Shown one piece after another: positions 1-5,989 of a stretch of DNA of 9,050 bases. The stretch spans positions 1 through 9,050 of the forward strand of contig DGSM01000068.1 in assembly GCA_002393975.1 (NCBI GenBank). The letters run 5' to 3'. This DNA comes from Clostridiales bacterium UBA4362. GTDB taxonomy: Bacteria > Bacillota > Clostridia > TANB77 > CAG-508. The notes under the pieces are model-generated. The model did no database searches. It saw nothing but the letters and a program-made list of their open reading frames with translations, and was not told where the DNA came from. Each line of letters starts with the position of its first letter. The stretch's first letter is position 1. The position numbers and the translations under genes are program-made.

Positions 1-248
1 GTTTCCAAATCCGACACACAATTTTGAACATCGCACAAATAGGAAACATCCGATTTCCTATCACCATGCTCAGGTAAATCAAAACTTAATACTTGATATC
101 CAATTTCACACACTTTTGAAGATAAAATTTTTATTACTTCATCTTCTTTATGAGACATGTTTCCATGGACAGCTATATATACCTTATTACTATTTTCTCC
201 CCATATAGTTGATGGAATATTATTGATCATTATATGTTTTGTTTTCAT
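1..248 (-). CDS. Alpha/beta hydrolase, N-terminal part (runs off the window)
   Basis: Only the first 82 codons are present; the gene continues beyond base 1. The translation opens MKTKHIMINNIP, followed by a beta strand ending in an HGN motif (residues 28-30, VYIAVHGN). A second strand, VLSFDLPEHGDR (residues 53-64), follows. In the alpha/beta hydrolase fold, the HG pair after strand 3 contributes to the oxyanion hole, and an 'FD.PGHG'-like turn follows strand 4. Both are visible here, with E in place of the usual G before the second HG. The catalytic Ser, Asp and His would lie outside the window, so the substrate cannot be named; an esterase/lipase-like or serine aminopeptidase-like enzyme is the family expectation. 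The ATG at 248 is chosen because AGGAA (257-261) lies 8 bases upstream. The gene follows ldh in the same direction, but a hairpin (280-306) stands between them, so it may be a separate unit. Confidence 0.75.
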   Translation of the reverse strand, partial: MKTKHIMINNIPSTIWGENSNKVYIAVHGNMSHKEDEVIKILSSKVCEIGYQVLSFDLPEHGDRKSDVSYLCDVQNCVSDLE

Positions 249-279
249 CTTTATTTTTCCTATTATTTTATATAGATTT

Positions 280-309
280 AAGGAGATAGCTCAAAACTAT
301 CTCCTTTTT
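280..309 (+). terminator. Hairpin between ldh and the hydrolase gene, possibly bidirectional
   Basis: A perfect 10-bp inverted repeat (AAGGAGATAG at 280-289 against CTATCTCCTT at 297-306) encloses a 7-base loop. Read on the plus strand it is followed by a T run (305-309). Read on the minus strand, the direction of ldh, the stem is followed by only two Ts and then AAAT. The better intrinsic-terminator geometry therefore faces against the genes. It may still stop ldh transcription, being 10-40 bases past the ldh stop codon. Confidence 0.6.
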
Positions 310-318
310 CATTTTTAT

Positions 319-1245
319 TTAAATTAATCTCTTTAATTCATCAGCACTATTTTGTAATAATCTTAATTCTTCTTCATTTAAATCAATTTCTAGTACCTTC
401 TCTACCCCATCTTTTCCTAAAATTGATGGAATTGACAAACTTATTCCATCTATTCCATATTGACCATGAAGAACTGTTGACACTGGAAGCACCGCATGTT
501 CATCTCTTACTATACATCTAGCAATTCTAGTAACAGCCATAGCAATACCATAGTAAGTAGCACCTTTTCTTTCAATTATCCTATATGCACTATCTCTTAC
601 ATTTTCATATAGTTTCTTCATTCCCTCTTCATGTTGGTAATAACCTCTAAGTTCGCAAAAGTTATTTAATGGAACTCCAGCTATATTAGTAATACTCCAT
701 ACAGGAACCTCACTATCACCATGTTCACCAATTATCATAGTATGAACATTTTGTGAATCTACTGTTAAATGCATAGAAATTTCATCTTTAAGTCTTGCTG
801 TATCTAAAACTGTTCCGCTTCCTATTACTTTATTTTCATCGTATCCCGATATCTTTAATGCTTCATAAGTTAATATATCAACAGGATTAGAAACAATTAA
901 TAAAATACCATCAAAAGGTGTCTTCTTAATCTCACTAATAATGCTATCTAATATAGCTTTATTCTTTTCAATTAATTGTAATCGGGTTTCTCCTGGTTTT
1001 TGATTTACTCCAGCAGTAATAATAATTAAAGAAGCATCTCCTAAATTTTCATAATTTCCGGCATATATTTTCATTGGTGCTGCATATGGAAGGCCATCTG
1101 AAATATCCATTGCCTCACCTTCTGCTTTATCTTTATTTACATCTACTAATACCATTTCAGAATATAGTTTGCTTTGCATCAATGCAAATGCAATTGATGA
1201 GCCAACAAATCCACATCCAATTATTCCAACTTTTCTTAAGTTCAT
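319..1245 (-). CDS. ldh: L-lactate dehydrogenase (NAD-dependent)
   Basis: This cytoplasmic fermentative enzyme reduces pyruvate to L-lactate with NADH and regenerates NAD+ in glycolysis. At 308 residues it has normal family length. The Rossmann loop GCGFVG is at 10-15 and the NAD-selecting Asp at 35. The active-site loop NQKPGETR (81-88) carries Gln82, which marks lactate rather than malate dehydrogenase, and Arg88. The DTAR motif (148-151) supplies the Asp/Arg pair, EHGD holds catalytic His175, and KGATYYG (227-233) holds the substrate-side Thr229. The fructose-1,6-bisphosphate site keeps His168 (NVH), but the usual Arg two residues after DTAR's Arg is Lys153, so allosteric activation may be altered. 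The start is set by AAGGAG at 1251-1256, five bases upstream. It begins 12 bases after the stop of a glycosyltransferase gene and is probably the last gene of that operon. Malate dehydrogenase is unlikely. Confidence 0.96.
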   Translation of the reverse strand: MNLRKVGIIGCGFVGSSIAFALMQSKLYSEMVLVDVNKDKAEGEAMDISDGLPYAAPMKIYAGNYENLGDASLIIITAGVNQKPGETRLQLIEKNKAILDSIISEIKKTPFDGILLIVSNPVDILTYEALKISGYDENKVIGSGTVLDTARLKDEISMHLTVDSQNVHTMIIGEHGDSEVPVWSITNIAGVPLNNFCELRGYYQHEEGMKKLYENVRDSAYRIIERKGATYYGIAMAVTRIARCIVRDEHAVLPVSTVLHGQYGIDGISLSIPSILGKDGVEKVLEIDLNEEELRLLQNSADELKRLI

Positions 1246-1250
1246 TTGTT

Positions 1251-1256
1251 CTCCTT
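1251..1256 (-). promoter_or_regulatory. Ribosome binding site of ldh
   Basis: AAGGAG reads on the minus strand five bases before the ldh ATG. It sits in the 12-base gap after the upstream glycosyltransferase stop (1258-1260), so no separate ldh promoter fits here. Translation in an operon is the simplest reading. Confidence 0.8.
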
Positions 1257-1257
1257 T

Positions 1258-2112
1258 TTAACTATTAATAATACTATTTAGATAATCAATTAAGCTGCAA
1301 ACAAAGGCTCTCTCTGGTAAATCTATAAACTGCATAAAGTCTTTATCATATTCTTCAATCCATTTTCTAAATATTGCTTTTTCTTCATCTGAAAAAGTCT
1401 TGTAAATACGCCTTAAATATCGATATTTTTCTCTCTTATAGCGTGCAAATCTTACTTTTGAATATTCTTTTTGAGTAATTATATTAATCAAGTCTCTCAT
1501 ATTTTGAAAGTATATTTCTAAACGGTCAAATTCTTCACTTTCATTAGTAATAGAGTCTTTATTAAAAGTATAAAAATACGTACATTCCCTAATTAAACTT
1601 TTCTTAGCTCCACTTAGTACTACAAAATTTGTAAAATAATTATCTTCATGATATCTAGTGCTATTAAAATGAATATCATTTTTTTCTAGATATTCTCTCC
1701 TAAATATTTTACCATGAACATTACCATTTAAAATGAGATTCTTTCTACGCTTTTCGTCATACTCTATTGAATTAACATAGTCAAATCCCTTTTCAATTTC
1801 ATTATAAAGAGATTCAACAGCTTGATAACTAAAAAGAAGATCATCACTATCAACAAACATTATGTACTTCGAATTAGAATTCTGTATTCCAAATTCTCTT
1901 GCAAGTCCTGCTCCACCATTCTCTTTAATTCTTATTTCTTTAATATCAATATATTTACTATATTGTTCAACAAATAAGTTATAGTTCTTATCTGAACAAT
2001 CATCTACTAAGTAGACCTTTATTTTATCTTTTATACTTTGGTTTATTATACTATTAAGAGTGTTTTTTAATGTGTTATGAGAATTATAACAAGGAATAAT
2101 AATATCAATCAT
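1258..2112 (-). CDS. Family 2 glycosyltransferase, second of a tandem pair
   Basis: This 284-residue GT-A fold glycosyltransferase is expected to transfer a sugar from a nucleotide-sugar donor to an unidentified acceptor. The N-terminus reads MIDIIIPCYN, the family's first strand and donor-binding turn. VDDCSD (36-41) follows, then GAGLARE (67-73), and VDSDD (87-91) supplies the metal/nucleotide DXD-type site. HGKIFRREYLEK (133-144) and the HEDNYF box (155-160), which holds the likely catalytic-base region, complete the catalytic domain. The remaining 120 or so residues are basic and helical-looking, with no clear transmembrane segment, so the protein is probably cytoplasmic or membrane-peripheral. 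Its ATG overlaps the end of the upstream glycosyltransferase by 8 bases (ATGATTGA), implying translational coupling; AAGGA lies about 12 bases upstream. It is a paralogue of that neighbour. Acceptor and linkage are unknown; envelope polysaccharide, teichoic acid or glycoprotein are all possible. Confidence 0.87.
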   Translation of the reverse strand: MIDIIIPCYNSHNTLKNTLNSIINQSIKDKIKVYLVDDCSDKNYNLFVEQYSKYIDIKEIRIKENGGAGLAREFGIQNSNSKYIMFVDSDDLLFSYQAVESLYNEIEKGFDYVNSIEYDEKRRKNLILNGNVHGKIFRREYLEKNDIHFNSTRYHEDNYFTNFVVLSGAKKSLIRECTYFYTFNKDSITNESEEFDRLEIYFQNMRDLINIITQKEYSKVRFARYKREKYRYLRRIYKTFSDEEKAIFRKWIEEYDKDFMQFIDLPERAFVCSLIDYLNSIINS

Positions 2113-3058
2113 AATTTTGTACCATCCTTATAAATTCATCAAAAGTAACAACTTTATCATAATGTTTGTCTTCTTCTTCCAAAACTCCTTCTTTATATTT
2201 AAAACAACTATCCAAAAAATCATTTGAAACTTTATCATATTCTAAATAATAAGGCATTATTATTTTGCTATATTTTAGAATATCTTTGTTATTTGATTCG
2301 TTAATAGTATATAAAAAATCATAATACATAGAAACAAGCACTGATGTAGAAAGCATTGATATCACTTCCTTATCAGCACCTCTTTTTAATGCTTCATCCA
2401 TAGCCCATTTCATATTAAATGCAAATCCTTCAAGACCAGATATCATATATTCTCTGTTATTAGCTCTTGTAATTGAATTTGAATTTTCTCTATAAACATA
2501 AGTAATTTTATTTAGATATTTTATTTTTGGATTCATTAATAATACCAATCTATTAAATCCATTATCTTCATTTGCTCTAGTATCATTAAAGTTAATATTA
2601 TATTGTTCAAGAAAAGACCTCTTATATATTTTTCCATGAAGCCATATCTTGTTTCTTTGTTTAACAACTCTTACTCCATCTCGTTCAAATATAAAATCCG
2701 AAATGCATAAATCATAACCTTGAACTGCTTGATACAAGTTTCTTACAGAATAACAGTTGTATAACAAATCATCACTATCTATAAACATCATATAATCACT
2801 ATTGCTTCTATTAATTCCTTCTCTTCTAGCTCCCCCTGGTCCTAAATTGGTATCTAATTTTATTTCTTCTATGTCTAAAACATCAGAAAAATTATTTATC
2901 TCGTCTTGATAATCATAATCTGATTTATCATTTATTAAATATACTTTAAATTTAGGAGCACTCTTCTGAATACTTATAGATGCTAATGTATTAAAAAGAG
3001 TTTCTTTTGCATTATAACAAGGAATAATTATATCTAAATCTGCTTTTATAGATATCAC
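2105..3058 (-). CDS. Family 2 glycosyltransferase, first of a tandem pair
   Basis: This 317-residue GT-A glycosyltransferase is homologous to the next gene. Motifs in order are DIIIPCYN (9-16), LINDKSD (41-47), LGPGGARREG (72-81), IDSDD (93-97, the metal/nucleotide site), HGKIYKRSFLEQ (141-152) and NEDNGF (163-168). The same order and spacing occur in the following paralogue, which points to a local duplication and divergence. The C-terminal part (about 200-317) is helical and acidic and may bind the acceptor. The donor sugar cannot be read from the sequence. The start is uncertain: the frame opens with GTG at 3058, but a strong GAGGTGAT Shine-Dalgarno-like sequence (3054-3061) overlaps that codon, and no ATG follows before the first conserved strand. 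The gene lies 25 bases after the YvcK-like gene and overlaps the next by 8 bases, so an operon is likely. Confidence 0.86.
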   Translation of the reverse strand: MISIKADLDIIIPCYNAKETLFNTLASISIQKSAPKFKVYLINDKSDYDYQDEINNFSDVLDIEEIKLDTNLGPGGARREGINRSNSDYMMFIDSDDLLYNCYSVRNLYQAVQGYDLCISDFIFERDGVRVVKQRNKIWLHGKIYKRSFLEQYNINFNDTRANEDNGFNRLVLLMNPKIKYLNKITYVYRENSNSITRANNREYMISGLEGFAFNMKWAMDEALKRGADKEVISMLSTSVLVSMYYDFLYTINESNNKDILKYSKIIMPYYLEYDKVSNDFLDSCFKYKEGVLEEEDKHYDKVVTFDEFIRMVQNYD

Positions 3059-3061
3059 CTC
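3054..3061 (-). promoter_or_regulatory. Strong Shine-Dalgarno-like site overlapping a GTG start
   Basis: GAGGTGAT on the minus strand matches the anti-Shine-Dalgarno consensus well, but it contains the GTG that opens the glycosyltransferase frame. If it is the ribosome site, initiation would be at a rare codon about eight bases further on (ATA at 3047-3049). If GTG is used, only the weak AAAGA upstream could serve. Confidence 0.45.
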
Positions 3062-3083
3062 AATTCTTTAGTAACTATGTTCT

Positions 3084-4037
3084 TTATCTCATCAAATATG
3101 AGAATATTAAAGCACTTAATTTCATAGAATTATGCTTAATAGTACCATCTTCTGTCGTAATTAAATCATCTTCTATTAATTCGAAATTTGCTTTTTCTAT
3201 ATTTTCATAATCTATTCTAACTGGATCTTTTTGTTCTTCAGTAGAATACTTATGTAATAATCTCTTAGATGGTTTACTATTACTTGCAATAACTACATCA
3301 ATAGTATTCTTTCCAAGATACTTTTCTAATTCATTAACATGATCTGTAACAGTAAAATCTTCAGTTTCTCCAGGTTGAGTCATTAAATTACATATATACA
3401 TTATTTTTCCTAAAGAACAATTTATTGCTTTAGCTACTTCTTTGCAAATAACATGTGGCATAACAGAAGTATATAAACTACCTGTACTTAAAATAATTAA
3501 ATCTGCTTCTTTAATTGCTGTAATAACTTCTGGCAACACATGAGGATCTTCTTTATAAAAAATCTTTTTATATTTTCTGTTTGCAAGAGTAATCTCTCTT
3601 TGTCCTTCTATTATATCACCTTCTTCTGTTTCACCCATAAGAGTTAAACAATCTTCAGATAAAGGTAATACTTTCTTCTTTACTTGAAGAATCTTGCTTA
3701 AATAATCTATACTAGTTTTTAAACTACCTGTTTCTTTTATTAATTGAGTTAGCATTAAGTTTCCTAAAGCATGTCCATCTAAATCACTATATGAAGAAAT
3801 TCTATATTCCATAACATCTCTAACGTCATCAGGTAAAGTAGACAAGTTAGATAACACTTGTCTAATATCTCCAACAGCTGGAATAGCAAATTCTTTTCTT
3901 AATCTTCCTGTACTCTTTCCATTGTCTGCAACAGAAATTACACAAGTTAAATCTATTGGGAAGTATTTTAGTCCTCTAACAACAAAGCTAGTACCTGTAC
4001 CTCCTCCTAATATAACAACCTTTTTATTTGCTTGCAT
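3084..4037 (-). CDS. yvcK: YvcK/CofD-like protein (gluconeogenesis factor family)
   Basis: This 317-residue cytoplasmic protein of the YvcK/YbhK/CofD-like family has a Rossmann-like fold. Characterised YvcK proteins bind UDP-GlcNAc and are needed for growth on gluconeogenic carbon and for normal cell shape. Visible motifs are VVILGGGTGTS (7-17), VADNGKSTGRLRKEF (36-50), PAVGDIRQVL (53-62), GHALGNLML (88-96), TGSLYTSVMPHV (185-196) and the hallmark NLMTQPGETEDFTV (217-230). The signature loop is ADNGKSTG, where YvcK usually has ADDGGSSG; an E. coli YbhK-like version has DNGGSTG. The ATG at 4037 is preferred to an in-frame GTG at 4079 because GAAAGGAA (4046-4053) precedes it at good spacing, while the GTG has no ribosome site. 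The usual neighbours rapZ and whiA are absent; two glycosyltransferases and ldh follow instead. Orthology to B. subtilis yvcK, rather than to a paralogue, is probable but unproven. Confidence 0.85.
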   Translation of the reverse strand: MQANKKVVILGGGTGTSFVVRGLKYFPIDLTCVISVADNGKSTGRLRKEFAIPAVGDIRQVLSNLSTLPDDVRDVMEYRISSYSDLDGHALGNLMLTQLIKETGSLKTSIDYLSKILQVKKKVLPLSEDCLTLMGETEEGDIIEGQREITLANRKYKKIFYKEDPHVLPEVITAIKEADLIILSTGSLYTSVMPHVICKEVAKAINCSLGKIMYICNLMTQPGETEDFTVTDHVNELEKYLGKNTIDVVIASNSKPSKRLLHKYSTEEQKDPVRIDYENIEKANFELIEDDLITTEDGTIKHNSMKLSALIFSYLMR

Positions 4038-4045
4038 ATTATCTA

Positions 4046-4053
4046 TTCCTTTC
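4046..4053 (-). promoter_or_regulatory. Ribosome binding site deciding the yvcK start
   Basis: GAAAGGAA on the minus strand ends eight bases before the ATG at 4037. The alternative in-frame GTG at 4079 has no purine-rich site upstream, so the shorter 317-residue product is favoured. Confidence 0.7.
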
Positions 4054-4068
4054 AAGTTTGTTACTTGC

Positions 4069-4098
4069 AATTTAATCACAAAAGCGACTATTTTTCAA
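4069..4098 (-). promoter_or_regulatory. Possible sigma-A-type promoter of the yvcK operon
   Basis: TTGAAA (4093-4098) and TAAATT (4069-4074) on the minus strand are separated by 18 bases. They sit between the terminator of the upstream adhesin gene and the yvcK ribosome site, where an operon promoter is needed. The -10 match is poor and AT-rich DNA gives such matches by chance. Confidence 0.3.
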
Positions 4099-4112
4099 TA
4101 TCACATAGACTT

Positions 4113-4137
4113 AAAAAGAAGGCCCTATGGCCTTCTT
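4113..4137 (-). terminator. Intrinsic terminator of the 568-residue adhesin gene
   Basis: On the minus strand a 9-bp stem (AAGAAGGCC / GGCCTTCTT; arms 4129-4137 and 4116-4124) with a 4-base loop is followed by a five-T run ending at 4113. It lies about 55 bases past the stop codon at 4191. The plus-strand reading lacks a T tract, so the direction is clear. It also isolates the yvcK operon from the adhesin genes. Confidence 0.85.
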
Positions 4138-4190
4138 CTAAATTATAGTTATTTATATTAATTTAGGTATTGATTTGTTGTATTTTATGC

Positions 4191-5897
4191 TTAGAATTGA
4201 ATTTTCTTTGCTTTTCTACTATATTTTATTCTGATTCTAATTATTATTGCTAACACTAATGTTCCTAGTATTCCATATATTAAATACTTACTTACTACAT
4301 CGTCTGTTTTTGGATTATAGATAGTTTTTGTTGTTTCTTTAATATTTGAATTAATAAATGTATCTTGCTCTTTATCTTTATCTTCATTTTCGGTATTTGA
4401 AGGTTTAACTTCATTTTCAGGTGTACTTGGTGTTTCTCCATTTTCTATTGGATCTTCTGGTTTATCGTCATTATCACCTAATGTATCAGTAATAGCAGTA
4501 AAGCTACCGGTTATTACTATGTTTTCTGCTGGCATTTCAAAGTTTTCTTTTATACTCCATCCACTAAATGTATATCCTTCTGCTGTTGCATCATCAGCTA
4601 TAGTTACTTCTTCCCCATATTCATAGGTTGCTCTTCTTGGAAGTCGACTTGCTCCATCTGGTACTTCTCCAGTATATTCATATCTTACATTATATGTATT
4701 TCTTCTATAGTATAACTTTAATACTAAACTTTCATCTCCTGTAATAGTCCCTCTTCGAATTGTTCCATCGGCTGTTTCATTAAATGTAAATCCTTCAAAT
4801 GTTTTATTTTCTGCTATAACATCAGTGTCTGTTGTGCCTACTAAAGATTCAGTTTCTCCTAAAGTATATGTATCTAAATCTATATCTTTAAAATAATGTT
4901 CTACTCTATATGATGTATTATTGTTTGCTATAAAACTTCCTGTTATTACTATATCTTCTTCAGGTATTGTGAAAGTTCCAGTTCTGCTCCATCCACTAAA
5001 TGTGTATCCAGGAGCTGTCGCAGGATCCGCTACCGTTACATCAGATCCAATACTATAACCCTTTTTAGCTGGTAGTTCACTTGCTCCTGTTGGAACAGGA
5101 CCATTATAAGCATAAGACACTGCATATCCTGCTCTTTCACAAATCCAAGTCCCTGCCATAGTAGAGCCATCATAATTATCTCTAAGTTCTGCAGCAGTAT
5201 ATGGTCCATAAGCTTTATCTTCTCTAATCCACTTTTTAGTATAAAGTGTTGCATCAGATGGTGTAGGAAAAATAAGTTGGTAATCCTGATATGTTATATT
5301 GTCTCCCTTGAAATCAAAATTTTCTCCTAGTTTTATAGTTGTTAACCTATTACAATAATTAAACCATCTTGATAGACAAGTTGCATTTCTTGTATCGAAT
5401 CCAGATAAATCTAAATATTTTAATGAATTGCAATTATAAAACATACCATACATATTTAAAGCATTGCTAACATCAAAATTTTCTAAATTAATAGTTGTGA
5501 TTAAAGGACAAGCATCAAAGCACCACTCTAGGTATTTAGTTTCACTAACATCTAAACCTTCTATATTCATTTCGGTACATTTATAAAAGTTTTGAAAAAG
5601 GCCATATGCATAAGTTCCTGCCTTTACACCTGGTTCAACCACTAATTTTTTTACTTCTTCTCTTCTAGATGTCCAAGGTATATCTCTACTCTCTCGAATA
5701 TCTGCAAGAGTCCCGCTTACTCCATCAGTTGGTTTTATTGTTAATACATAACCATTCGTATCAAATATCCATGTACAACCGCCACAAGTTCCACTTATAG
5801 GTGCAGCAAGAGTTTCTCTATTTAATACAATTGTTAATCCTACTACCATTGATAGTAATAAAAGAATGGTTGTTATAGTTATAGTTCTTTTAACCAT
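4191..5897 (-). CDS. BspA-like (DUF285) LRR surface protein, short paralogue with sorting signal
   Basis: This 568-residue protein is predicted to be secreted and wall-attached, with a likely adhesion role. A signal peptide covers about residues 1-31 (MVKRTITITT, hydrophobic core to 25, AA near the cleavage site). A small N-terminal domain follows, then a short DUF285/BspA LRR stretch (about 100-190) whose Cys residues at 107, 130, 156 and 182 fall at 23-, 26- and 26-residue spacing; Phe or Leu takes the place of the usual Trp. A linker with YGPYT and NYDGSTMAGTW (230-251) leads to a SHIRT-like module (259-322), a MucBP-like module (329-398) and another SHIRT-like module (402-466). An acidic, Pro/Asn/Glu-rich spacer (470-520), NPKTDD (528-533), a membrane helix (about 537-554) and a basic tail ending YSRKAKKIQF complete it. 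The start has AGGGGA upstream. It follows its 956-residue paralogue by 92 bases and ends at a terminator. The ligand is unknown. Confidence 0.88.
   Translation of the reverse strand: MVKRTITITTILLLLSMVVGLTIVLNRETLAAPISGTCGGCTWIFDTNGYVLTIKPTDGVSGTLADIRESRDIPWTSRREEVKKLVVEPGVKAGTYAYGLFQNFYKCTEMNIEGLDVSETKYLEWCFDACPLITTINLENFDVSNALNMYGMFYNCNSLKYLDLSGFDTRNATCLSRWFNYCNRLTTIKLGENFDFKGDNITYQDYQLIFPTPSDATLYTKKWIREDKAYGPYTAAELRDNYDGSTMAGTWICERAGYAVSYAYNGPVPTGASELPAKKGYSIGSDVTVADPATAPGYTFSGWSRTGTFTIPEEDIVITGSFIANNNTSYRVEHYFKDIDLDTYTLGETESLVGTTDTDVIAENKTFEGFTFNETADGTIRRGTITGDESLVLKLYYRRNTYNVRYEYTGEVPDGASRLPRRATYEYGEEVTIADDATAEGYTFSGWSIKENFEMPAENIVITGSFTAITDTLGDNDDKPEDPIENGETPSTPENEVKPSNTENEDKDKEQDTFINSNIKETTKTIYNPKTDDVVSKYLIYGILGTLVLAIIIRIRIKYSRKAKKIQF
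4299..4316 (-). other. Sortase-type sorting motif NPKTDD (short paralogue)
   Basis: This encodes NPKTDD (residues 528-533), followed by a hydrophobic helix and an Arg/Lys-rich tail: the tripartite layout of a cell-wall sorting signal. The motif is closer to the NP.TN/NPKTG signals of sortase-B-like enzymes than to LPXTG, and Asp replaces the usual Gly. No sortase gene is present in the window. Confidence 0.65.
4500..5123 (-). repeat. SHIRT / MucBP-like / SHIRT stalk modules in the short adhesin
   Basis: Residues 259-466 hold three beta-rich modules. Modules 1 and 3 share the pattern 'Y.Y.G.VP.GAS.LP...Y..G..VT..D.ATA.GYTFSGW', ending '.ITGSF', the signature of SHIRT / Listeria-Bacteroides-type repeats. 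Module 2 ('YRVEHYF...LVLKLYYRRN') is MucBP-like. The same order recurs in the longer paralogue at 6701-7327. Such modules usually form rigid stalks that project a ligand-binding head from the wall. Confidence 0.75.
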
Positions 5898-5989
5898 AGT
5901 ACTCCCCTAAATATCATATTATTCTTAATTTATATATTTTTTTATTATATCTTTTTTAATTTTTTAATTTTGTATTTGTTTTAATATAG
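5898..5989. other. 92-base gap between the two adhesin genes
   Basis: This very AT-rich spacer has no hairpin with a T tract, so I see no terminator for the upstream 956-residue gene and readthrough into the short paralogue is plausible. TATAAT occurs on the minus strand at 5944-5949, but no recognisable -35 lies at the right distance. The end next to the short gene holds the conserved 22-base leader described separately. Confidence 0.5.
5903..5924 (-). promoter_or_regulatory. Conserved leader with ribosome site, short adhesin gene
   Basis: Twenty-two bases here are identical to 8866-8887 in front of the long paralogue. The block carries TATGAT, a possible -10 element, and AGGGGA, the ribosome binding site, five bases before ATG. 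Either it is a real control element or it was simply copied with the gene. Confidence 0.6.

Noticed and set aside
1074..1268. A 64-codon plus-strand frame over the start of ldh
   Set aside because: Antisense to the highly conserved Rossmann region of ldh and without motif or ribosome site.
4037..4079. A 14-residue N-terminal extension of the YvcK-like protein from a GTG at 4079
   Set aside because: No ribosome site precedes the GTG, and a good one precedes the internal ATG at 4037, which also matches the usual start just before the GGGTG strand.
3922..4161. A 79-codon plus-strand frame across the yvcK start and terminator
   Set aside because: It is antisense to the conserved YvcK N-terminus, crosses the terminator hairpin and shows no family features.
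5036..5254. A 72-codon minus-strand open frame inside the short adhesin gene
   Set aside because: It lies in another frame of a well-supported gene, has no ribosome site and no recognisable motif.
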